This document shows, in pieces, positions 9,601-20,617 of a stretch of 64,000 nt of DNA. Source of the DNA: Pseudomonas sp. L5B5 (GTDB lineage: Bacteria > Pseudomonadota > Gammaproteobacteria > Pseudomonadales > Pseudomonadaceae); contig NZ_CP084742.1 of NCBI RefSeq assembly GCF_020520285.1, forward strand, positions 5,146,001 to 5,210,000. Reading direction: 5' to 3'. Made by a program: the position numbers and the translations under genes. The notes below the pieces were generated by a model that was given only the letters and a program-made list of their open reading frames with translations, was not told the DNA's origin and made no database searches. Positions within the stretch are counted from its first letter, which is position 1. Each line of letters begins with the position of its first letter.

Positions 9601-10532
9601 TCCAGGACGCAGAGGGCCACGCCGGTGCCTTCGAAAATGTCCTGGTAGCGTCGCCGGCCTTCATGCAACTGGCGCTGGCGCCGGCGTATGTTGAGCAGGG
9701 CGATCACCGGCAGCAGGGCGAAGGCCAGCCCTAGCAGGCACTTGCCGATGAAGGCCGGCAGCAGTTCCTCGATCACCGCGCGCTGGTCGAACAGGCCGCG
9801 CAGTTGCCAGTCGCTGTTGCTCAGGGGCACCAGCAGCACGCTGCTGGCCATCTCGTCGGGGCTGAGCATGCCCGGGGTCGGGGTGCTCCGTTCGTCACGC
9901 TTGATCACCTGGCGGCTCAGGCGGTTCTCGATCACCCAGGTCGGCTTGAAACCGTCCTCGCTCTGGCGGACCAGGCTCTGCAGAAAACCGGGGGCCAGGC
10001 GCAGCACCCAGTAGCCGCGGGTCGAGCCACTGGCCTGGTGCAGTAGTACATGCACCACCGAACCGTCGGCGGGGTTGCTGTAGTAGAAGCGCTGGGAGCG
10101 ACTACGCTGCACCAGCTCGCCAAGCCAGACGGCATCCTGGCTGCCCTCGGCAGAGTCGCTGATGACCTGTCCCTGGGTATCGAGCAAGGCGAAGCTGCGC
10201 AGGTCCGGCAAAGAGCGCTGGAGTTTGTGCAGCAGCTGCTGCTGTTGCTGGCTGTCCTGGGGCGCTTCGACTATGGGTAGCAGGTTGAGGGCGATCTGGG
10301 CGTTGAGCGCCAGGTTCAGGCTAAGGTGGTCGGCCAGGTCGGCGCTGTAGTCGATGGCATGCTGGCGCTGGTCGTGGCGAGCCTGTTGCAGTTGGTCAAG
10401 CAGCTGCCAGAACAGCAGGGCCAGGAGCAGCAGCACCAGCGTCGCCAGTGCGCCTTTGAGGGTGCCACGCAACGGAGAAGTCGACGCAGAGGCTGTCGCG
10501 CGCGCGGGCAGTGGCGAAGTAACGTTGGACAA
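6684..10532 (-). CDS. morA: MorA-like membrane PAS-GGDEF-EAL protein
   Basis: A 1282-residue bifunctional c-di-GMP protein that in other Pseudomonas controls flagellar timing, motility and biofilm. TM1 is at ~28-45 and TM2 at ~260-281, enclosing a ~210-residue periplasmic sensor. Four PAS/PAC modules follow (~299-440, 455-575, 590-715, 725-840), then GGDEF with an intact GGDEF signature at 926-930 and metal-binding [10 protein letters not shown], and a C-terminal EAL domain ([36 protein letters not shown]). Both catalytic sites look intact. The inhibitory RxxD five residues before GGDEF reads DDDD, so product feedback is probably lost. The start appears to be TTG with an AGGAT-like site; it is not certain. 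The glyA neighbour matches the morA locus. Confidence 0.9.
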   Translation of the reverse strand: MSNVTSPLPARATASASTSPLRGTLKGALATLVLLLLALLFWQLLDQLQQARHDQRQHAIDYSADLADHLSLNLALNAQIALNLLPIVEAPQDSQQQQQLLHKLQRSLPDLRSFALLDTQGQVISDSAEGSQDAVWLGELVQRSRSQRFYYSNPADGSVVHVLLHQASGSTRGYWVLRLAPGFLQSLVRQSEDGFKPTWVIENRLSRQVIKRDERSTPTPGMLSPDEMASSVLLVPLSNSDWQLRGLFDQRAVIEELLPAFIGKCLLGLAFALLPVIALLNIRRRQRQLHEGRRRYQDIFEGTGVALCVLDISGLPGLLEKHQLHSANQLKRWQSAHPDQRLQLLQELRITEVNQVALSLLNVQSSEQAWQLLIEGSPNPGSAIGDQLLEALVNRHQQLELEIKLNDAQGHDQHLWLVLRLPEQPDDYRAVILSISDITSRKLIELSLLEREGFWSDVVRTVPDHLYVQDVISQRMIFSNHHLGQTLGYNKTELQQMGEYFWEILLNPEDADLYHHLRQEQRHAGYAQLLQCQLRFRHRSGEWRRFEIREQALARDRYDQVTRIIGVAKDITDQIEASESLRDSEQRYRMLAESISDVIFSTDNKLSLNYVSPSVQSVLGYDVEWVFQNGWQSTIANPQQLSGIYTLMDRVSKALDKPEQLAQLRSQVQTQLFLFDCLRADGRKIPIELRLVLVWDEHGAFEGVLGVGRDISQQRRAEKDLRMAATVFEHSTSAILITDPAGYIVQANEAFSRVSGYAVSQVLDQLPNMLTVDEQQEAHLRYVIKQLNQHSTWEGEVWLKRRDGEHYPAWVGITAVLDDEGDLASYVCFFSDISERKASEQRIHRLAYYDALTHLPNRTLFQDRLHTALQSAERQKSWVVLMFLDLDRFKPINDSLGHAAGDRMLKEMAVRLLGCVDDDDTVARMGGDEFTLLLQPRASREIALNRAIHVAEQILASLVKPFVLEGREFFVTASIGIALSPQDGNELSQLMKNADTAMYHAKERGKNNFQFYQADMNASALERLELESDLRHALEQQEFVLYYQPQFSGDGKRLTGAEALLRWRHPRRGLVPPGDFIPVLEELGLVVDVGDWVISEACRQLKAWHQAKVRVPKVSVNISARQFSDGQLGMRIATILRDTGLPPACLELELTESILMREVSEAMQILDGLKNLGLSIAVDDFGTGYSSLNYLKQFPIDVLKIDRTFVDGLPSGEQDAQIARAIIAMAHSLNLAVIAEGVETHEQLDFLREHGCDEVQGYLFGRPMPANRFEAQFSNDALFMFD

Positions 10533-11109
10533 GCTGTGATCCTGCGGTTTGGCTGGGCTGGCGCGACGTGCACTATAAGCCGGACGCCCGAAGGGCGGCT
10601 AGCATGCCTTGAGTTGTGGCAAAGTGCCAGTCCCGCCTGGCTGACTAAAGGAGCAGGCCGCTATTGATCAAGGAGTCCGCCAGCCGCGAGAGGATCGCTA
10701 GCGCAAAGCAACAGATGAGCACCGACGCGGTACGGTTGAGGGTGTGCGGGGCAGCCAGGCATGGCCGCTGCGCTTGATCCGGGCACCGAGCAGCACCCAG
10801 GCACACCCCACCGGAATCACCATGGCCGTGAACTGCAAGACAAAATGCAGGTAGTGGCCCGATGGCAGGCTCATGCCCGACTTTGCCCATGGCCATGTTT
10901 GTGAGTGTTTCGAGCCTTGTTTCAACAGCTCTTGGGCTATGGTCGGGGCCCTTGTTCTACGTGGTCTACAGCAAGAAAAAGCTCGGCTGAAGCTCCCGGC
11001 GGTCTGCCCGCCGTCGCTCAGTTAGGTTAATCTTGAAGGTTGGGAGTGCTGTATATCGCACCATGAGGCTTAGCAGGCCTGTTCTCACCTTCTTCACGAG
11101 GTCCATATT
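10533..11109. other. Gene-poor gap between morA and ettA
   Basis: This 577-base stretch has no intact gene. It holds a frameshifted transporter remnant on the minus strand (listed separately). There is also a 33-codon open frame on the plus strand (10889-10990) ending in GPLFYVVYSKKKLG, which has no visible ribosome site and is not called. The last ~90 bases before ettA (AT-rich around 11020-11060) probably carry the ettA promoter, but I could not fix a clear -35/-10 pair. Confidence 0.5.
10645..10895 (-). pseudogene. Frameshifted remnant of a small membrane transporter (LysE/RhtB-like C-terminus?)
   Basis: Two overlapping minus-strand frames join into one membrane-protein-like sequence. The first frame gives HYLHFVLQFTAMVIPVGC and then AWVLLGARIKR, and the second continues LNRTASVLICCFALAILSRL to a stop at 10645. 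The switch is near 10752-10756, consistent with a single-base frameshift. The two hydrophobic helices with an Arg-rich loop, then the NR-x-x-S/G pattern, resemble the end of LysE/RhtB exporters. The N-terminal two thirds of such a protein are absent. A sequencing indel cannot be excluded, but the missing 5' part argues for a true remnant. Confidence 0.45.
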
Positions 11110-12774
11110 TTGGCTCAATACGTTTTCACCATGCATCGGCTGGGCAAAGTTGTTCCGCCGAAGCGGGAAATCCTGAAAAACATCTCCCTGTCATTCTTCC
11201 CGGGGGCCAAGATCGGCGTGCTGGGTCTCAACGGTTCGGGCAAGTCCACATTGTTGAAGATCATGGCTGGCGTCGACACCGAGTTCGAAGGTGAAGCCCG
11301 CCCGATGCCGGAGCTGAACATCGGCTACCTGCCCCAGGAACCGCAACTGGACCCGACCAAGACCGTGCGTGAAGTGGTCGAGGAAGCGGTCAGCGTGATC
11401 AAGGACGCCCAAGCCCGCCTGGACGAGGTCTACGCGGCCTATGCCGAGCCGGATGCCGACTTCGACAAGCTGGCCGCCGAGCAGGCCAAGCTGGAGGCCA
11501 TCCTGCAGGCCAGCGACGGTCATAACCTGGAGCGCCAGCTGGAAGTCGCCGCCGATGCCCTGCGCCTGCCGGCCTGGGACGCCAAGGTCGAGCACCTGTC
11601 TGGTGGCGAGAAGCGCCGTGTGGCCCTGTGCCGCCTGCTGCTGTCGGCCCCCGACATGCTGCTGCTCGACGAACCGACCAACCACCTGGACGCCGACTCC
11701 GTCGCCTGGCTCGAGCACTTCCTGCACGACTTCCCGGGCACCGTGGTTGCGATCACGCACGACCGTTACTTCCTCGACAACGTCGCCGGCTGGATCTTGG
11801 AACTGGACCGCGGGGCCGGCATCCCGTACGAAGGCAACTACTCCGGCTGGCTGGAGGCCAAGTCGGACCGTCTGGCCCAGGAGTCCAAGCAGCAGTCGGC
11901 CCATGAGAAGGCCATGAAGGAAGAGCTGGAGTGGGTGCGCAAGGGCGCCAAGGCCCGCCAGTCCAAGTCCAAGGCTCGTCTGCAGCGCTTCGAGGAAATG
12001 CAGTCCCAGGAATTCCAGAAGCGCAGCGAGACCAACGAGATCTACATTCCGGCCGGTCCACGCCTGGGTGACAAGGTCATCGAGTTCAAGAACGTCAGCA
12101 AGGGTTATGGCGATCGCGTGCTGATCGACAACCTGTCCTTCTCCATGCCCAAGGGCGCCATCGTTGGCGTGATCGGCGGCAACGGCGCCGGTAAGTCGAC
12201 CCTGTTCCGCATGCTCATGGGCAAGGAGACCCCGGACTCGGGCAGCATCGAGATCGGTGAAACCGTGCAACTGGCCTGCGTCGACCAGAGCCGCGAGGAC
12301 CTGGACGGCAGCAAGACCGTGTTCCAGCAGATCTCCGACGGTTCCGACCAGATCCGCATCGGCAACTACGAGATCCCGTCGCGTACCTACGTCGGCCGTT
12401 TCAACTTCAAGGGCGGTGACCAGCAGAAGTTCGTCAAGGACCTCTCCGGTGGTGAGCGCGGCCGCCTGCACCTGGCGCTGACCCTGAAAGAGGGCGGCAA
12501 CGTCCTGCTGCTCGACGAACCGTCCAACGACCTCGACGTCGAGACCCTGCGTTCCCTGGAGGAAGCCCTGCTGGACTTCCCGGGCGCCGCCATCGTGATT
12601 TCCCACGACCGGTGGTTCCTGGACCGCGTGGCCACTCACATCCTGGCCTACGAGGACGATTCCCAGGCCGTGTTCTTCGAAGGCAACTACACCGAGTACG
12701 AAGCCGATCGCAAGAAGCGCCTGGGCGAAGCTGCTGCGCAACCGCACCGTGTACGGCACAAGAAGCTGGCCTGA
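11110..12774 (+). CDS. ettA: ABC-F translation factor EttA (energy-dependent translational throttle)
   Basis: A 554-residue cytosolic ABC-F ATPase that binds the ribosomal E site and gates elongation according to ATP/ADP. There are no membrane segments. The first ATPase has [16 protein letters not shown] and [11 protein letters not shown]; a charged linker (P-site tRNA interaction motif, ~240-310) follows; the second has [16 protein letters not shown] and [11 protein letters not shown]. The reading frame starts at a TTG (11110-11112) that gives the standard EttA N-terminus [21 protein letters not shown], with GAGG upstream; no in-frame ATG fits before the conserved sequence. A strong terminator follows. 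Confidence 0.96.
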   Translation: MAQYVFTMHRLGKVVPPKREILKNISLSFFPGAKIGVLGLNGSGKSTLLKIMAGVDTEFEGEARPMPELNIGYLPQEPQLDPTKTVREVVEEAVSVIKDAQARLDEVYAAYAEPDADFDKLAAEQAKLEAILQASDGHNLERQLEVAADALRLPAWDAKVEHLSGGEKRRVALCRLLLSAPDMLLLDEPTNHLDADSVAWLEHFLHDFPGTVVAITHDRYFLDNVAGWILELDRGAGIPYEGNYSGWLEAKSDRLAQESKQQSAHEKAMKEELEWVRKGAKARQSKSKARLQRFEEMQSQEFQKRSETNEIYIPAGPRLGDKVIEFKNVSKGYGDRVLIDNLSFSMPKGAIVGVIGGNGAGKSTLFRMLMGKETPDSGSIEIGETVQLACVDQSREDLDGSKTVFQQISDGSDQIRIGNYEIPSRTYVGRFNFKGGDQQKFVKDLSGGERGRLHLALTLKEGGNVLLLDEPSNDLDVETLRSLEEALLDFPGAAIVISHDRWFLDRVATHILAYEDDSQAVFFEGNYTEYEADRKKRLGEAAAQPHRVRHKKLA

Positions 12775-12790
12775 TCGGCTTGCTGCTTGA

Positions 12791-14401
<1,611 letters not shown>

Positions 14402-14407
14402 GGTCCC

Positions 14408-14902
14408 TCAGGCCGGCTCGATCCGGATGATTTCGATCAACCGGTCTCCCGCCGGCCGCTGCCACAACACTTCGTCCCCGGGCCGAGCTCCCAGCAAGGC
14501 CCGGCCCAGGGGCGACGCCCAGTTGACCAGGCCGCTGGCCGCATCTGCTTGATCCTCTCCGACCAATTGCACGCTCTGCTGGCGGTCCTGCTCATCGGCG
14601 AAGGTGACCCGGCTGCCGATCTGCACCTTGTCGGTTGAAGTAGCCGCGCTCACCACCTGGGCGCTGTGCAGGCGCTGGGTGAAATAGCGCAGGTCGCGGG
14701 CAAGCTCGGCTATCCGTTGCTTGTCGGCGGCATCCCCCAGGTCGTTTTGCTCGCTGTGCTGGCTGTGCAGCAGGGCCACCCGGGCCTGCAATTGGGCAAG
14801 ACCCTGGGGCGTGACGTAGTTGGGTTGGGCGCTGACCTGGCGTTCCACCGGCTGTTCGGCCTGGGCGGCGGCCTGGTCTTCATTGACGAAAGCGCGGCTC
14901 AT
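14408..14902 (-). CDS. GreA/GreB-family protein with a shortened coiled coil
   Basis: A 164-residue protein related to transcript-cleavage factors. The C-terminal FKBP-like Gre domain is clear (IGSRVTFADEQDRQQSVQLV, then VNWASPLGRALLGARPGDEV). The N-terminal coiled coil from LQARVALL to AQVV is about 47 residues, against about 62 in E. coli GreA, and the tip reads NDLGDAAD, so acidic residues remain but the arm is shorter, as in Rnk-like RNA polymerase binders. It may bind RNA polymerase without full secondary-channel reach (inference). The ATG has a weak GGAGAAA upstream. The first ~27 residues are Gln/Ala/Glu rich and not part of the fold. Confidence 0.85.
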   Translation of the reverse strand: MSRAFVNEDQAAAQAEQPVERQVSAQPNYVTPQGLAQLQARVALLHSQHSEQNDLGDAADKQRIAELARDLRYFTQRLHSAQVVSAATSTDKVQIGSRVTFADEQDRQQSVQLVGEDQADAASGLVNWASPLGRALLGARPGDEVLWQRPAGDRLIEIIRIEPA

Positions 14903-14973
14903 GGTTTTCTCCCTGAGTGGAGGACTGGACCATGGTTGCAGGCTTTTGACCTCGCCGGTTAGCTGAAAACGAC

Positions 14974-15330
14974 TTACGGCGAGCGATAGACCCGGGCCGC
15001 ATCGCGGTCCTTTTCCTGTTGCCAGGCCCGTTCACGCTCGTCCCAGTGCCGCTCTCGATAGTCGTTGCGGTCCTGGTTCTCCAGCATGGCCTGGCATTGG
15101 CGGAAACCGTCATCCCAGCCTTCGGCGTACTGCCGGTCCTCGAGGTAGCGGGGCACGTCCTTGCGAAACTCTCCGCTGATGGACCCCGCGGCCTGGCGGC
15201 CACTGACACAGCCGGCATCGAAGCCATCGGCGAATGCTGGCGGATAGCCCTGCGCGAGCAGATGCTCGTGGGTTGATTCACAGCCACCGATCAGGGCCAG
15301 TGCCAGCAATGCCCAAGCGTAACGCCACAT
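14974..15330 (-). CDS. Small predicted lipoprotein, function unknown
   Basis: A protein of 118 residues if started at MWRYAWALLALALIGGCES; a start seven codons upstream (15351) is also open. The N-terminus is a lipoprotein signal with lipobox LIGGC, and the +2 residue is Glu, not Asp, so outer-membrane sorting is expected. The mature part begins THEHLLAQGYPPAFADGFDAGC and has Tyr/Asp/Gly repeats of the DGFxxG-x(n)-EGWDDGF type, then a very charged Arg/Glu C-terminus. I do not recognise a characterised family. It is an isolated gene between the Gre-like protein and the DUF4105 gene. Confidence 0.8.
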   Translation of the reverse strand: MWRYAWALLALALIGGCESTHEHLLAQGYPPAFADGFDAGCVSGRQAAGSISGEFRKDVPRYLEDRQYAEGWDDGFRQCQAMLENQDRNDYRERHWDERERAWQQEKDRDAARVYRSP

Positions 15331-15429
15331 CGAGGAACTCCCAGACTTCACATGAGTGAAGTCTAGAAGGGCGATTGTCGGTGGCGCGTGAAAACCTTGT
15401 CGCTAGCAGCTTGACGCTCGCAGCTGCCG

Positions 15430-17283
15430 TTAATAGTGGTACCACTTGAGTTCGAGCATGACTTCATTGACCGGGCTGGCCAGCTGGCTGAACTCGCGTT
15501 GCGCGCTCAGGCGCAGGCCCAGGTTGCGCGATAGCTCCCACTGCTGGTTGAGGCTCAGGCTGCGGCGTACTTCGCCGTTGGTGAAGTAGTCGCCCTTGGC
15601 TTCCAGGCTGAAGTTGCCCAGCGGGTTCTTCCACAGGATGCCGGAGTTGAAGCCTGCAGCCGGGGCAATGAACCCGGCGAAGTCGGCGTTGTGCTCAACC
15701 CGCACCGTACCGAGGGCAAAGCCCAGGGTCTCCTCGCCCAGTTGCCAGGTACCGCCGGCACCGCCGTTGACATGGCTGACCAGGGTTTCGTCGTCATGCT
15801 TGCCCGGCACTCGCTCCAGGCCGCCAGTCACCTGCCAGGACCAGGGTTGCAGCAACTCGTTGCGCGGAGTCAGGGAACGAATGGTCGCCAGGTCCAGCTG
15901 TTGCAGCTGCCAGCGATTGCCCTCGTACTGGCGCAGCTTCATTTGCAGGATCTCGATTTGGGCTCCCAGGGGAAAGCCTTCGGCGTTGTCGTTGAGATCG
16001 TGATAAGCCATGCGCAGGCCGTATTCGGCAAAGGCCTTGTCGTCGCGGGTTCCCACCCCGAGCTGCCACGTCCGGGACTGGTGACCATCTTCCGGCAGGC
16101 CCGGGCGCTCGATCTGCAACTGCGGCGCAGGGTTCTGGTTGATGGCCTTGAGCAGTTCGAAGCTGCGTTGCGAACGTTCGGCATCGCGCTCCAGGCCGTT
16201 GGCCCGATAGCGCTCGAGGCGGTAGGCGGCATCCACGATGAGTGCCTGGCGGGCTCGGGGCAGGGCCTTGAACGCAGGCTCCTGCAACTGCTTCTGGTCC
16301 GCACTGACCTTGAGTACCCACTGCTGTTCCTCGTGGCTCAAGGGTTGGGCGCGGCTGAGCAGTTCGCGTTCCCGGGAAGGGCGATAGTCGATCCGCTCCA
16401 CCAGCCCGGCGTCCTTGACTGCCTTGACGGTGTCCGTGGGGATCGCGGTCAGGGGAAATTGCTCGGTCAGGCGCAGGCTGGGGCGGGCTACCTGCAGCAG
16501 TTCCAGCAAGCGGTAGGAGCAGTTCTCGTCGAAGAAGAAGTAATCGAACTTGATCTGCTTCAGCTCCCAGACATGCTCCACCATGCGCTCGGTCTCCTCC
16601 TGGGTCAGGTTCAACCGATATTCCCACAGGTCGCGGTTCTCCAGGCTGCGGTACTCGGACAGCTTCTCCTGGTAGGGCACCAGTGCGAACAGTCCGGGAT
16701 AGCCGCCCATCAGGCCTTTCCAGGCATAGAGAATGCTGTTGTCCGAGCCTTCGATGTAGGCACCGAAGTTGATGGCGTAGCTGAGCAGGGCGGTGTTGTT
16801 GCTCTGTACGTCGGCCTGATCGATGCGCAGCAGGGTGTGGCCGAACATCGATGAGGGGCTGTTGAGGTAGGCCGCCGGGAAGATCATCACGGTGCTGTGG
16901 GGGGCGACATCCTTGAACCACTGGGTGAATTCGCGGCACTGGACGTCGGGCAGGTCCTTGAGCCCCAGCTGTGCCTTGAGCCAGCGGGTACGGGCCGGGT
17001 ACACGCACTGGGCATGCCGTTCGCCGGCGCTGGCCGGAGCGTAGAGCGCATCGAGGGTTGCGCTCAGTTCGGCATCGGGGTGATGGGCGCCGTCAGCAGC
17101 GAGGAAGAATCGCGGGTCGCTGACGTAGCTGCGCCAGCCGCCGAGCTTGGCGGTCTCGTAGTGGCCAATGGAGATCCAGAACGGGTCACTGGCCAGTTGC
17201 TGCAAACGTTGGGAATCAATGTGGGGCGCGGCAGACAGCGGGGCGCAGGCACAGAGCGCCAGGTAGGCAAGGCGTTTGAGCAT
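15430..17283 (-). CDS. DUF4105 (Lnb N-terminal-like) periplasmic/outer-membrane protein
   Basis: A 617-residue exported protein with start MLKRLAYLALCACAPLSAAP (nine codons inside the longest frame) giving a typical signal peptide cleaved near SAA. Residues ~100-330 are the DUF4105 domain, a predicted papain/NlpC-like fold. Candidate active-site elements are SSMFGHTLLRID (His) and ENCSYRLLELL (Cys). The C-terminal ~230 residues are rich in alternating aromatic/hydrophobic strands (GVGTRDDKAFAEYGLRMAYH, then a terminal LELKWYHY ending in aromatic residues), which suggests a beta-barrel-like outer-membrane domain (inference). It is a single gene; the substrate is unknown. Confidence 0.85.
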   Translation of the reverse strand: MLKRLAYLALCACAPLSAAPHIDSQRLQQLASDPFWISIGHYETAKLGGWRSYVSDPRFFLAADGAHHPDAELSATLDALYAPASAGERHAQCVYPARTRWLKAQLGLKDLPDVQCREFTQWFKDVAPHSTVMIFPAAYLNSPSSMFGHTLLRIDQADVQSNNTALLSYAINFGAYIEGSDNSILYAWKGLMGGYPGLFALVPYQEKLSEYRSLENRDLWEYRLNLTQEETERMVEHVWELKQIKFDYFFFDENCSYRLLELLQVARPSLRLTEQFPLTAIPTDTVKAVKDAGLVERIDYRPSRERELLSRAQPLSHEEQQWVLKVSADQKQLQEPAFKALPRARQALIVDAAYRLERYRANGLERDAERSQRSFELLKAINQNPAPQLQIERPGLPEDGHQSRTWQLGVGTRDDKAFAEYGLRMAYHDLNDNAEGFPLGAQIEILQMKLRQYEGNRWQLQQLDLATIRSLTPRNELLQPWSWQVTGGLERVPGKHDDETLVSHVNGGAGGTWQLGEETLGFALGTVRVEHNADFAGFIAPAAGFNSGILWKNPLGNFSLEAKGDYFTNGEVRRSLSLNQQWELSRNLGLRLSAQREFSQLASPVNEVMLELKWYHY

Positions 17284-17343
17284 GGTGGGCAACTTGAGTC
17301 GGAAATACAAAAGCCCGCAATGGGCAGCATCAACAAGAAAAAA

Positions 17344-17365
17344 CCCGCTCCCCGAAAGGAGCGGG
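17344..17365 (-). terminator. Terminator of the DUF3015 gene
   Basis: Hairpin CCCGCTCCTTTCGGGGAGCGGG on the minus strand, followed by a T-rich run (17335-17343 read in reverse). It starts 12 bases after the DUF3015 stop. Confidence 0.93.
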
Positions 17366-17376
17366 TGGGGGTCGGC

Positions 17377-17865
17377 TTAGGCTGGAGTGGCGTACTTGGC
17401 CAGGCGTGTATCGCCCTTCAGTACGGCCAGGGTGTTGGTGTGCACGTCTTCGGCGGTCACGTCGGCCTTGCTGAAGATCTGCTGGAAGTGTTCATGGGTC
17501 ACCGCGGCGAAGTGCTCACGGTCTTCGGGAGCGACACCCAGAACCACGGCGTAGGTAGTCAGGGCTTCGCCCTGGCCTTTGGCCATGTCTTCGGACAGCT
17601 CGTTCATCATGCCGTTCATGGCGAACCAGGACTTGCCACCGTAGGTCAGGGCAGCGTTGGTGGAGCAGCCGTTGGTGCCGGAAGTCATGCCGAATGTCGC
17701 GTTGCCGGAGGTGCCGTTGGTGGTGGACGCCAGGAAGTGGGCTGGAGTGCCGCGCTGGCCTTTGAACAGCATGTTGCCCCAACCGCAGTCCGGGCCGCCG
17801 GGCGCTTGAGCCATGGCGTTCAGGGAGACGGCGGTGAAGAGAGTACCGAGAAGAATCCGTTTCAT
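17377..17865 (-). CDS. DUF3015 family periplasmic protein
   Basis: A 162-residue protein starting MKRILLGTLFTAVSLNAMA, a clear Sec signal; the start has an AAAGAGAAC ribosome site, and the longer frame (7 more codons) does not. The mature protein has the family block GPDCGWGNMLFKGQRG, a Gly/Thr/Asn-rich TSGTNGCSTN segment with two cysteines that may form a disulfide, and a helical C-terminus. DUF3015 members are periplasmic or secreted and are common in Pseudomonas, but no function is established. It is followed by a strong terminator and reads divergently from the Lon-like protease. Confidence 0.88.
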   Translation of the reverse strand: MKRILLGTLFTAVSLNAMAQAPGGPDCGWGNMLFKGQRGTPAHFLASTTNGTSGNATFGMTSGTNGCSTNAALTYGGKSWFAMNGMMNELSEDMAKGQGEALTTYAVVLGVAPEDREHFAAVTHEHFQQIFSKADVTAEDVHTNTLAVLKGDTRLAKYATPA

Positions 17866-18144
17866 AGCGTTGTTCTCTTTGTGCATACCAATAATGGACA
17901 GGGAGGCTGGTCCGTGTCGGCACCAGGGGACCGGTTATGTATCCGGCCGCGCAATTTGGAGTTTAGGCAGATTCCATCGGTTCCGTAACTATTTACAACG
18001 TGATGCCTGAAATGCCGGATACCACCCTGGCATGGGGGGACAGCCGGGGCTCCACCTGCGCCTTGCCATCAGCCGTGCCTTGCCAGTGGGGCACAGCCAG
18101 CGCCAGAATGCCGCCATCCGCCCCGCCTGATGTAAGGAAGTCCG

Positions 18145-20583
18145 ATGCCTGATCCTGTTGCCGCCAGCCTGCGTCTTGCGCCTGAAGCCTTGACCCGTCC
18201 TTTTTCCGCTGAGCAGTTCAGCTTCTCGACCACCAATGATCTGGAGCCTTTTCGCGGTGTGCTTGGCCAGGAACGTGCAGTCGAGGCCTTGCAATTCGGC
18301 GTGGCCATGCCGCGTCCCGGCTACAACGTATTCGTCATGGGCGAGCCGGGCACCGGCCGCTTTTCCTTCGTCAAACGTTACCTCAAGGCCGAGGGCAAGC
18401 GCCTGCAGACGCCGTCGGACTGGGTCTACGTCAACAACTTCGACGAGCCGCGCGAACCCCGGGCGCTGGAGCTGGCAGCGGGCGCCGCGGGCAGCTTCAT
18501 CTCCGACATCAACGGCCTGATCGACAACCTGCTGGCCACCTTTCCTGCGGTTTTCGAGCATCCGTCCTATCAGCAGAAGAAGAGCGCCATCGACCGGGCC
18601 TTCAACCAGCGTTATGACCGCGCCCTGGACGTGATCGAGCGCCTGGCTCTGGAGAAGGATGTGGCGCTGTACCGTGACAGCAGCAACATCGCTTTCACGC
18701 CGATGTACGAGGGCAAGGCCCTGGATGAGGCCGAGTTCGCCCAGTTGCCGGAGGCCGATCGCGAGCGGTTCCACGAGGACATTTCCGGCCTGGAAGAGCG
18801 GCTCAATGAAGAGTTGGCGAGCCTGCCGCAGTGGAAGCGTGAATCGAGCAATCAGATGCGCCAGCTCAACGAAGAAACCATCACCCTGGCCTTGCAGCCG
18901 TTGCTGGCGCCGCTGTCGGAGAAGTATGCGGAAAACGCCGGGGTCTGCGGCTACCTGCAGGCCATGCAGGTGTACCTGCTCAAAACCGTGGTCGAGCAAT
19001 TGGTGGATGACAGCAAGACCGACGCAGTAGCCCGCAAGCTGCTGGAGGAGCAGTACTGCCCGAGCCTGGTGGTGGGCCACCCTGCCAGCGGTGGCGCCCC
19101 GGTGGTGTTCGAGCCTCATCCGACCTACGACAACCTGTTCGGGCGTATCGAATACAGCACCGACCAGGGCGCGCTCTACACCACCTATCGACAGTTGCGC
19201 CCTGGGGCATTGCATCGGGCCAACGGTGGTTTCCTGATCCTGGAAGCCGAGAAGATGCTCAGCGAGCCCTTTGTCTGGGATGCGCTCAAGCGCGCCCTGC
19301 AATCGCGAAAGCTGAAGATGGAGTCGCCTTTGGGGGAGATGGGGCGCCTGGCCACCGTGACCCTGACGCCGCAGGTGATCCCGTTGCAGGTCAAGGTGAT
19401 CATCATCGGTGCTCGCCAGCTGTACTACACGCTGCAGGACCTGGATCCGGACTTCCAGGAAATGTTCCGCGTGCTGGTGGACTTCGACGAAGACATCCCG
19501 ATGGTCGACGAGAGCCTGGAACAGTTCGCCCAGTTGCTCAAGACCCGTACCTCGGAGGAGGGCATGGCACCGCTGACCGCTGATGCGGTGGCGCGCCTGG
19601 CCACCTACAGTGCGCGCCTGGCCGAGCACCAGGGACGCTTGTCGGCCCGGATCGGCGACCTGTTCCAACTGGTCAGCGAGGCCGATTTCATTCGCCACCT
19701 GGCTTCGGATGAAATGACCGATGCCGGGCATATCGAGCGTGCGCTCAAGGCCAAGGCCACCCGCACCGGTCGGGTCTCGGCACGAATTCTCGATGACATG
19801 CTGGCCGGCATCATCCTCATCGACACCGATGGCGCCGCAGTGGGCAAGTGCAATGGCCTGACCGTGCTGGAAGTGGGTGACTCGGCGTTCGGCGTGCCGG
19901 CGCGGATTTCCGCCACGGTGTACCCCGGTGGCAGCGGTATCGTCGACATCGAGCGGGAGGTCAACCTGGGCCAGCCGATTCACTCCAAGGGTGTGATGAT
20001 CCTGACCGGCTACCTGGGCAGCCGTTATGCCCAGGAATTCCCCCTGGCGATCTCCGCGAGCATCGCCCTGGAGCAGTCCTACGGTTATGTGGACGGCGAC
20101 AGTGCTTCGTTGGGCGAGGCGTGCACCTTGATCTCGGCGCTGTCGAGGACGCCGCTCAAGCAGTGCTTCGCCATCACCGGTTCGATCAACCAGTTCGGTG
20201 AAGTGCAGGCCGTTGGCGGGGTCAACGAGAAGATCGAAGGTTTCTTCCGCCTGTGCGAAGCCCGTGGGCTGACTGGCGAGCAGGGCGCGATCATTCCCCA
20301 GGCCAACGTCGCCACCCTGATGCTCGACGAGAAGGTCTTGCAGGCGGTACGCAATGGGCAGTTCCATGTGTATGCGGTGCGCCAGGCCGACGAAGCCCTG
20401 AGCCTGCTGGTAGGCGAGCCTGCTGGTGAGCCGGATGCCGAAGGGCAGTTCCCCGAGGGCAGTGTCAACGCTCGGGTGGTGGAGCGTTTGCGGGTGATCG
20501 CCGAGATGATCAGCGAGGAAGACCTGAAGGAGGCAGAAAAGGAGCAGGCGCAGGAGGCGCTGACAGAAACCAAGCCGGCCTGA
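18145..20583 (+). CDS. Lon-family ATP-dependent protease (LonB/LonC-like)
   Basis: A cytosolic AAA+ serine protease of 812 residues. The N-terminal AAA part contains GEPGTGRFSF (~68-77), in which the Walker A lysine is Arg, a feature of this Lon subfamily, a long inserted coiled segment (~150-300), a Walker B-like HRANGGFLILEAEKML and a sensor/arginine region. The C-terminal Lon protease domain (~560-790) has the catalytic Ser in VDGDSASLGEAC and the Lys in GGVNEKIEGFF. The ATG is preceded by AAGGAAG. This differs from classical Lon, which has an N-terminal LAN domain and PKDGPSAG. A terminator follows. Substrates are unknown. Confidence 0.92.
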   Translation: MPDPVAASLRLAPEALTRPFSAEQFSFSTTNDLEPFRGVLGQERAVEALQFGVAMPRPGYNVFVMGEPGTGRFSFVKRYLKAEGKRLQTPSDWVYVNNFDEPREPRALELAAGAAGSFISDINGLIDNLLATFPAVFEHPSYQQKKSAIDRAFNQRYDRALDVIERLALEKDVALYRDSSNIAFTPMYEGKALDEAEFAQLPEADRERFHEDISGLEERLNEELASLPQWKRESSNQMRQLNEETITLALQPLLAPLSEKYAENAGVCGYLQAMQVYLLKTVVEQLVDDSKTDAVARKLLEEQYCPSLVVGHPASGGAPVVFEPHPTYDNLFGRIEYSTDQGALYTTYRQLRPGALHRANGGFLILEAEKMLSEPFVWDALKRALQSRKLKMESPLGEMGRLATVTLTPQVIPLQVKVIIIGARQLYYTLQDLDPDFQEMFRVLVDFDEDIPMVDESLEQFAQLLKTRTSEEGMAPLTADAVARLATYSARLAEHQGRLSARIGDLFQLVSEADFIRHLASDEMTDAGHIERALKAKATRTGRVSARILDDMLAGIILIDTDGAAVGKCNGLTVLEVGDSAFGVPARISATVYPGGSGIVDIEREVNLGQPIHSKGVMILTGYLGSRYAQEFPLAISASIALEQSYGYVDGDSASLGEACTLISALSRTPLKQCFAITGSINQFGEVQAVGGVNEKIEGFFRLCEARGLTGEQGAIIPQANVATLMLDEKVLQAVRNGQFHVYAVRQADEALSLLVGEPAGEPDAEGQFPEGSVNARVVERLRVIAEMISEEDLKEAEKEQAQEALTETKPA

Positions 20584-20617
20584 TGGCGGTCGATGGCGAG
20601 GGCATGGGCCCTCGCCG

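Noticed and set aside
6672..9734. 615- and 396-codon plus-strand frames opposite morA
   Set aside because: Shadows of the PAS-GGDEF-EAL gene; compositionally His/Gln/Val-rich with no domains.
10889..10990. 33-codon plus-strand ORF ending GPLFYVVYSKKKLG
   Set aside because: No ribosome site, overlaps a transporter remnant, and I cannot match it to a family.
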